Shown: positions 50,201 to 59,200 of the stretch, piece after piece
How the letters are laid out: every line of letters begins with the position of its first letter
Numbering within the stretch: position 1 is the first letter of the stretch
Origin: Trichostrongylus colubriformis
Taxonomy: Eukaryota; Nematoda; Chromadorea; Rhabditida; Trichostrongylidae
Direction of reading: 5' to 3'
Assembly: GCA_963978905.1 (NCBI GenBank)
Contig: OZ022256.1
Span: forward strand, 26,189,426-26,253,425
DNA: 64,000 nt
Notes under the pieces: model-generated
Seen by the model: the letters and a program-made list of their open reading frames with translations, nothing else
Told to the model about the DNA's origin: nothing
Database searches by the model: none
Position numbers and translations under genes: made by a program

Positions 50201-53200
50201 TTAGTTTCTGAGTATTCTAGAATGGGTCCGAAATTCGACTGGAGAAGAGGTAGGTCCACAGACAAAATTGGCTGAAACGGCCATTAATTGAAACAGTGTA
50301 TTTCACTTTAGGGAAATCAACCAGTCATGTGTTTCGTACTTAGCTCCGACCCCTTCTGCAATTTCCAATATTTGGTTGATCAGAATGTTGCATTGTTCTT
50401 TTTCTAATTCCTTTTACCCCGAAAGCACTCACGTTTATTCAGAATTGAATTTTTCCTTTCAAATCCCTTGCTCAGCATTGCTTTATGAACCATTCGGAGA
50501 ATTTTGTCTGCTCTATCATTATTTGTTTCGTTTTTGTGTTGACTGTGATTCATATTGGATTTTAAAAATGTGTGATCGGCCCAGTTGACATTATTGTGCA
50601 TTTTCTTTTTCAACAGAAACGAGAAATCCGGTCAGTGTGCTTCCCGGTCCCTACTCATTTCCTGTACTTGTCGTTTAACCACTCATTTGCGGCGGAAAAA
50701 ATAAGTATGAAGAAAGAGCGACCTGACTTTTCAAGCAACCAATTTGTGGAACTTGAGGCCGGGGCTAAGTACGGGACACAGGATTGTTTGATTTTCTTAG
50801 AGTAAAATATTAATTTAAACAATTGTCGGTTTGGTCTTTTATCGACTGAACCAACCCAGTTCGCCAGCGTAAAAATCGGTCCCAATATGACGCTCACAGG
50901 AAATTGACATGTCGTTTTATACAGCAGAAAAATCTCTTCCCAATGATGACAACTTCCGTTTGAAAAAAACCACACTACTTATGGAATGACCCAAAACAAA
51001 ACCACAGAAAACCACGATTTTTGGATGACGACACTAGATGTTCCAGAGGAAGTACGTCGTGGTTAGCTCGGAGAATGGAGTCTTGCTTGGAAGGGATGTT
51101 GCCAAGCGGTGAACGTGGTCTACTGAAAATTCTACGAACAAGTTCTTCACATGCAGTGGAACCCCACAATGAGATCACATGTAATGGAACCCCACAATGA
51201 GAACCGACCAAAATTTGCATTAAGCAGGTAAGGTCCGATCGCTTTGAGGTGACTCCGCTTCCTACACTAAAGACTGAGATATTCAAAGAACTGTACAAAA
51301 ACAGGTGCAGAAAATGTAATCCATTTCTGTTGTATCCAATACGGACTACTTTTTTTTGACACTTTGAATATCTCTTTGAGCACTTTGGAGCATCTCTTTG
51401 AAAAATGTTCCCAGTAGAAGTGGAAATAAAAACCACTTCTCAACAATGCTTGGATTCTAGGGGAACTTTCCGGATAAAAGGTCCTTGAGTTCCGGTCAGC
51501 GATTGTTGAGAAAAGTGTGATAATTTTTGTTGGTATGACATAACTGGGATTGAACGGAGTTATAGTCTTTTAAAGTTGAGCTACTCAAAACGGCCGATAC
51601 TTCTTGACCGACCTCATGTCATTTCTGCAAATATTAATTCCACAATGATATTAATTTGTATATGCGACATGAATCCGATAGTAGCGCACCCCATGACAAT
51701 TTTTCGCGACCGTCCACGGTGAGATAGAGTGTGATCCTATTCCACGGGGCCGTAACATAAGACTAAGTAACGCTTGCTAGTAGCGATATGACCATCCACG
51801 CGCTTTCGAGAATTTCATCTCTGCAAATGAACATTCTTACTTGCTCATGTCCGAACGTCTATTACCGGCACACTGTATCGCAGAAGTGATGGATACAGGA
51901 CGGAAATTCTTCTTCAATTCATCTACAGATAACTTCATTGGTCGCTTGACACCCAATCCATCAATCACAAGTTTATGCTTCTTCGGGTCGACCTAAATAA
52001 GAAGAAGAAATAATGCGAAGCTCCGCGGATCACAAGATTTCAGCCTCAAATAATTCTGTGTCAGCTATTACACATGCTATTGTTCAATATGAAACCGACA
52101 AGTGTTACATGCCACATTCGTTACGATGCAAGAGTTGGGGGTGTGTACCCCACGTCAGAAGACGGCATATGGATCACGAGTGATCAGCACCAACAACCCC
52201 ATGTTGGTGTTCATCACTCGTGATCCATAGCAACGAAGCATTTGCCCTCCCATGCATGATTCTAGGTAGTCAACTATGAAAGAGTTCTATTAGATTGTCC
52301 GGAAAGTTTTCAGACTATATGCATGGTAGGGTTCTAAACAACATATCTTTGTCATCCTGTTTTAAGTGGACTTGAGGAATTCGTGTTACATGTCCGGTAT
52401 ATGTACCTGTCAGCAGCATAAGCGACAAATCGTCTCCTGTTCTTAGTAGTGCCCTCGCAATGGATGACAAAAAGATGCTCTACCGACCACTTCGGCTTCC
52501 ACAATACAGCTCCGGCCGATACGCGAACGAGGCGAACGAGGCCCATCGCTTTCTGCAAGAGACAGTGAAGGGGCAAGCTCCCTGTCGCTCGACGCGCTTC
52601 TACTGGTACCACAAGTTCGACAGCAGTGACAAATCGCTCAAGGAATCTCGACGCACAGGTCGACCACAAACACAGAACAAACGGCTCGTGCTCACTACCT
52701 ATGGGTTCGACCTTACCTTCCTGTACGCGAACTTTCAGAGCTCACGGTACTCCAAAAACCATGGTCTGAGCTTACTAACTAGACCATGTTCTCCGACATT
52801 AGTCTGATAACTTTCCGGACAACCTTATACAACGCATATTCCACAACACCAGTTCGCCATGGGTTACGGGGGAGTGTAGGGCAGTAGGAATGGATGTGGT
52901 GTGATAACGTTTCGGAAGGTGTTGTGAGGGATCACTTACGTAAGCCCACGTTTACTTCATTAGCTCGAAAACCCTCGTGGGATCTGCGACCTCCGTGCTT
53001 TCTTCCCTTCCTCCAGTTCCTCTTCTTCTCGCCTCTTTTTTCACTTTCTCTTCACCCATGTCGAAAGCCTGTTATTTTTTTAAAGTGATTTAGTTGATGC
53101 ACAGGCGGTTTCGAGAATGCTAGGCCTGTGAAAAGATCTTCAACGAACACTCCGCAATACTAAAGCGCCTATTGTTGTACTGTTAAACGTGACATGAAAC

Positions 53201-56200
53201 AAGGAATAACAAAAATTGGTCAGCAGGAGAAACCTTATCACTTAAAGGACGCAAAGTCGAATTTGCCACACGAACTTCCTCCGACCCCCTCCTGTTGCGA
53301 AGTTACTCTACAAAGATTCCTAGTGTATGCGATGCGAGCATGATAACCTCGTGCCGATCTGGTGGCGCACTTTGGATGCCCAGTACTATGGAAACCTTCC
53401 AGCTCCAGGACAATTATCAAATGCCATCCCTGCACGAACCCACGTTGTACCCTTGTCTGCAATCACATACAATGCTGGCGCGGGGAACACTCGGGCTTCC
53501 CTCTCAGTGAATCGCAATGGTGGATGTTGCAATGAGTGTGATGTCTACCTTCCCATACACCTCATTTCCTGGAACATCCAACTGCAGTGACTCATGCAAT
53601 AAGGCTTTCGCTGATTACTACGGCACTGGGCTCGATTTGTGTCACTCATCCTTTGTGTAATGTCCCGTCCTGCTGCCGACGTTTGTGTTCTTGTCCGATG
53701 TCACAACAACAGGAAGTATCGATCTGTTTTATCTGTGAATAGACAGAAGGAAACCAACGGTGTAGATTGAAGTCGTACAGGTGGACAGCCGGATACCGAA
53801 AGCACTGGGTGTCGAAAATAAACTGAACATCCCTCTGCCCCAGGGTCTATATACCTTGTTTGTTTTGCACGAATTCAAGAATGATAGGATCACTATCATT
53901 TGTTGACCACACAACACCTCCCCCAGTAGAAAAGATGGGTACAACACAGTTAATTTTCTACTTATCAATTCAAAAGAATGCAATCAACACTCAACAATTA
54001 AACTAGCGAGAAGTATCTGGGTATCTGTGTACTGGTCTTCTTATCCTCGTCGAGCGTCGCAGTGGCACATCGTCTTTGTGAGCCTGTCGTCCTTGAGTAG
54101 CAGCATCTGTAGCTTGGGCGGTTTCCTCTCGTCGCTTCCACACGTCGTTTAATTCGAGCGTCTCAAGCAGGGTCAGCAACGACTTGTCTCCATAATTTGC
54201 AGGTGCTTTCGCATCACGACGGCGCAACTGATTGGCGTGCTTCCTCGTTATCCTTCCACTTAGGCAAACTTCGTAGTTGACCTTGCCGATTCTTCTCGTG
54301 ATGATACCTTCTTTCCATATAAACTGCGGTGCTTTCCATACTTGAGCGTAAATCGCTTCACCAACCACAAATTCCTTCGGAACAGCATTGTTTCTTTTGT
54401 TGAACTGCTCAATCATTTTCTTCCGATTTTCTTCTGATGGTGGTGCAGTTGATTTTTCCATAGAGCGTAGCGGACTTAAGCGTGTGCGGAGTTTTCTTCC
54501 TAAAAACACTTCTGCTGGTGTTCTGTTTTGTAAGCAATCGTTTGGAGTCGTCCTGTACGCTTGAAGGATCACGTTCAGCGTCTCTTCCGACGGCTTCTCC
54601 TCCCCTTTCAATTTCTTGATACCTCGTTTCAGTGTATCAACGAAACGTTCGACCTGTCCATTTGATTGCGGGTAGTAGGGAGCAGTTCTAACGTGCGTAA
54701 TTCCTCCTTCTTCGCACATCGTCTTGAATTATTCCGACGTGAATTGGGTTCCATTGTCGCTAACGATAGTTTCTGGGATTCCATATCTTGCAAAAATCTT
54801 CTTTAGTTCCTTTACCGTTTGGCTTGCAGACATGCTTGTCATCTCGATAATCTCCGGCCACTTGCTGAATGAATCCACAACAACCATATAGAATAATTCG
54901 CAAACAGGTCCTGCGAAGTCTACGTGAATCCTTTGCCACGCATAAGCTGGTGTTGGCCAGGCTTCCAAAGGGACCTTGATGGGATTCTTTGCATATTCTT
55001 GACATCTTGAACAATTTCGTACTATTTCTTCACAATCTTTGTCGGGGTTGGCCAATAAACATGACTTCTCGCGAGCTTCTTCATCCGTACGATTCCTGGA
55101 TGACCAACGTGTAGTTCTTTTAGAACTTTTGCTTGTAGTTCTTCTGGGATGACAATTCTTTCCGCCACCATGAGGCATCCGTCCACGATCGATAGCGTTT
55201 CTTTTCTATTGTAAAACGGTAACAGTTTCGAGTGGGTCTTTGGCCATCTCCCGGAATTCACATATGACATGATATTCTTGAGTAAGGAGTCCTTCGCGGT
55301 GCAACCTCTAACATGTTCATGGGTTAGTGGTAGTCTTCTGATGCTATTTTTCAGCGATCTGGAAACATCATTTTCCACTGCTGCTACTACGACATCTTCG
55401 CTTGAATTTTGGTGCTTCTGCATCAGCCTTGAGAGACCATCCACTTGTCCAAACTGCGTGGTTTTGACATAGTCAATGTCAAAATCGTAACCGAGCAAAA
55501 TCGTTGCCCATCTCATAAGGCGATTTGCGGAGTAAACCGGAACTCCTTTCTTGTCTCCAAAAATTGCTAACAATGGCTTATGATCTGTCAACAGTAAAAA
55601 CTTTCTTCCGAATAGATACTTGTGAAACTTCTTGACTGCAAAAACAAGTCCAAGAGCTTCCTTCACAATTTGTGAGTACTTCTTCTCAGCTTCTGAAAGT
55701 GACCTTGAAGCATGCGCAATAGGTTTCTCCGAACCGTCTGCGTATCTATGAGAGATAACGCATCCAATACCATAATCACAGGCATCAGCTGCCACAACAA
55801 TTTTTTGTTGAGGGTCGTAGTGCGCAAGATTGGCGTCGCTTGACAACGCTTCCTTCAAATCTTCAAATGCTCTATGTTCTTTTGAAGTCCATCTCCATTT
55901 CACATCCTTTTTGAGTAACACATCTAACGGTCCACGGAGATTCTTCATAGATGGCACAAATGCGGAGTAGTACGTAATCATTCCCAGAAAAGATTTCAAT
56001 TGTGCAACATTCTTCGGTTCATCCATGTTCTTGATGGCTTCAATTTTTTCTGGATTGGGTCTTCTCCCATTCTTGTCCAAAATGAAACCAAGATAACGTA
56101 TTTCTGGCTTGGAGAACGTGCATTTGTCTAGACGAACCTTGAATCCATAGTCAGCTATTCTTCTGAATACTGCAAGCAGATTTTCTTTATGCTCTTGTTC

Positions 56201-59200
56201 GTTTCTGCCGCTCACTAAGATATCGTCGAGGTAGGTGGCTACATCTTGTAATCCGGTCACCATCTTATTCATAACTTTCTGGAAGATTCCTGGTGCGGTC
56301 TTGATTCCAAAGGGTAATCGATTGTACTTGAATAATCCTTTATGTGTATTTATGACGACTTTCTTCTTCGCTTCTTCTGAAAGTTGCAACTGTAGGTATG
56401 CGTCTGATAAATCGATTTGCGAGAAGATCGTCCTTCCGTTTAAGGATGCGAAAATATCTTCTGGCATAGGTAAGGGATAATCGAAAGACTGTAAGGCTCT
56501 GTTTAGCCCAGTTGAGAAATCAGCACATATTCTCAACTTTCCATTCTGCTTCCTGACACAAACAATGGGAGCGGCCCATTCACTATGGCTTACTGGTGCT
56601 ATGACGTCCATTTGCACGAGCCTGTCTAATTCTGCGTTCACAGCTTCTAGGGCTGCATGGGGTACCGGACGGCTATTGCAGAACACTGGGCGCACATTCT
56701 GATTTAGCTGCAATTCAACCTCTTCTTTGTTGCAGCGTCCCAACCCTTCTTCAAAAACTTCCGGGTAAGTCCTCTTTAATTCTTCTCCGATTGAGGGGAT
56801 GGATGACTTTTTTACTTCCGCTGTCATCATCTCCAAGTGGTACTTCATGTCCTCATTTGCTCGTATCCACTCTAGGCCAATGAGCGAGTTATAGCGTCAC
56901 ATAGGCATAACCATCGGTTTCGGCATCCCTCATTTTGATCTTGCATTTCAACTTCCCATGAATCTTCATTTGTTCTCCGCTGGCATTCTTCACAACGATA
57001 TTTGTTCTCTCCAATACTGGGGATCCCATCTTCTTCCATGTCTTCTCGTTAAGCAATGTGATGTCGGATCCTGTATCCAGCAGAAATCTGACGTGATAGT
57101 TATTCACTAGTGTGTCAACATACACGCGAGGACAGTTTGCTTCAACTGCCGCGTTCGAAATCTGGACTGTGCGAACTTGTCTTCTTGGAGCCTTCCTTCG
57201 CTCCTTGCCTTCTCGGTTGCTGCTTCGCATCTTCTTCGTCGCATCTTCTTGAGCGCCTGGTTTCTTCTGTTGTAGAATGTCACAAAACTTCTCTTTGTGA
57301 CCAGTTTTCCTGCACTTCTTGCAGTACCAGGGTTTGGATTTGCAGTGACGTGCATAGTGGTTGCCTCCACAGTTCCAGCATTCCACTTCTTGCCGCTTTT
57401 CTACGGTCGTTGCTTCAACAGTCTTCGTATGTCCTGAACGATTTCACTGTCTCTTCTAAGACTCGAGAAATTTTCGCATTCTTGATGTAACTCGTGCAGG
57501 GACACACTTTTTCCAGCCTTGTGTTCTCGATCAAGTATTGCAATCAGCCTTTGCCTGATTTCTGCTTCTTGATGTGACTTTAGGCCAAAAATCCACAGGA
57601 GACATTTGATTCCGTCTGAGTCTAATTCGTGAATCTTCGCCTTTTCACAAAATTTATTCACACGACCAGTATACGATAGGTAGTCCTCAGCGTCGCTCTT
57701 TTCTAGCTTTAGGCACTGATATCTTGTAGTGAACAGTGACGTCTTGTGATCGAAAAGCTGCTTCAATGCTTTTACTGTCTCATCGAATCCGATTTGGGAA
57801 ACATCCCTGGGTAGGACATGCCTCTGGTACTTCTCGAATGTCACTGAATCCGGTTTCTCACATAGTAGCCTCACCTTGTTACTTTCTGTGAGTTGTTTGG
57901 CGTCTTCGGAAAACACTTCCTTGTATCTTGAAAACCATTTTGAGAAGCTCATGTCAGCATCCGGGTCGAAAATGAATTTCTCGATTCGGTTGCTTAAAGC
58001 TGCCATCACATTCGGGAGTGTCACTTGCTCTTCTGGCTTACCGGCTCCTTGGTCACGCTGTGGCGCACGATTTATCATCTTCATCATTGTCGAGGCGAGG
58101 TTCCTTTGCTCTTCGATCAATTCTTTGAACACCGATAAAACTGTGGCTGAATCCATTGTTCCACCAACAGGTCAATAACAAACAGGGAAAAGAGTAGCAA
58201 GTTTCTTCTTCCGTGCACGTGAGGCTTGTCCCACTCGAGTGTCGCGGAAAAGAGCTATCCAAGGTAGAGTTCTTCAGAGATCCTGATAGCCACTGTAATG
58301 TCCCGTCCTGCTGCCGACGTTTGTGTTCTTGTCCGATGTCACAACAACAGGAAGTATCGATCTGTTTTATCTGTGAATAGACAAAAGGAAACCAACGGTG
58401 TAGATTGAAGTGTGGACAGCCGGATACCGAAAGCATTGGGTGTCGAAAATAAACTGAACATCCCTCTGCCCCAGGGTCTATACCTTGTTTGTTTTGCACG
58501 AATTCAAGAATGATAGGATCACTATCATTTGTTGACCACACAACACTTTGTACTGACAACAATCACAGGGAGAGATCAACACAGGTACGCCAATCGACAA
58601 AGGAATTCTATACAAAGGGCATATGCACAGTCCATCTCACAGCGCTAGGTAGGGCGTGGCCTATGGACTTGGGTGGAGTGTGTGGCGGGGTAAGAGAAAT
58701 CGATACTCGCCCAAGTCCGTAGGCAACGCCCTAACTACCGCTGTGAAATGGACGGTACCACAGTTATCAAATTAATTTCTTGCTTTTAAGGCAGAATTTC
58801 TGTCATCCTACTCGACATTTATTGAATGTATGGGTAGAATTCTTCTTGAGTTTGAGGTTGCCTTAGGCATACTATTGAGGAAAAAGTCGGCGGCACAAGT
58901 TCACCGAAATTCTCATAAAGCAATAGCTGCAGGAAAGAGCGTGTGGCACAGTCTAGGTGAAAACGGTGCAGAAACTACGCATTTGTAGTCAAAGGTCCTG
59001 ATATGCGCTCGCACTCTTGCTCACACGCTTCCTAAGAGGTGTGCTAAACGTGGTCGGTTAGCGCACGATGTATTCATAAGATGTAAACTGGAGGACTGTT
59101 GAGGTAAAGCATCTGACTAGTGGTCGACGACAGCCGATTTGATTGATTTATCTCGCATCGATCGTCTTACTATATATAATCGCTTATTATGTTGGAACGT

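Larger units (their letters stand above)
53656..58545 (-). mobile_element. Ty3/gypsy LTR retrotransposon 2 (sense in SUOX intron)
   Basis: The LTRs are 58294-58545 (5', minus) and 53656-53916 (3'). They differ by two substitutions and two indels (7 and 2 nt). The element is flanked by a perfect 5-bp target duplication CTTTG at 53651-53655 and 58546-58550. The primer-binding site TGGCTATCAGGA is at 58281-58292, nearly the same as in element 1, and the polypurine tract is at 53917-53926. Gag, CCHC, protease, RT, RNase H and integrase follow in Ty3/gypsy order. It lies in the 9.5-kb SUOX intron in the same direction as the gene. The coding part is broken at three points or more, so it cannot move on its own. 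Confidence 0.97.
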
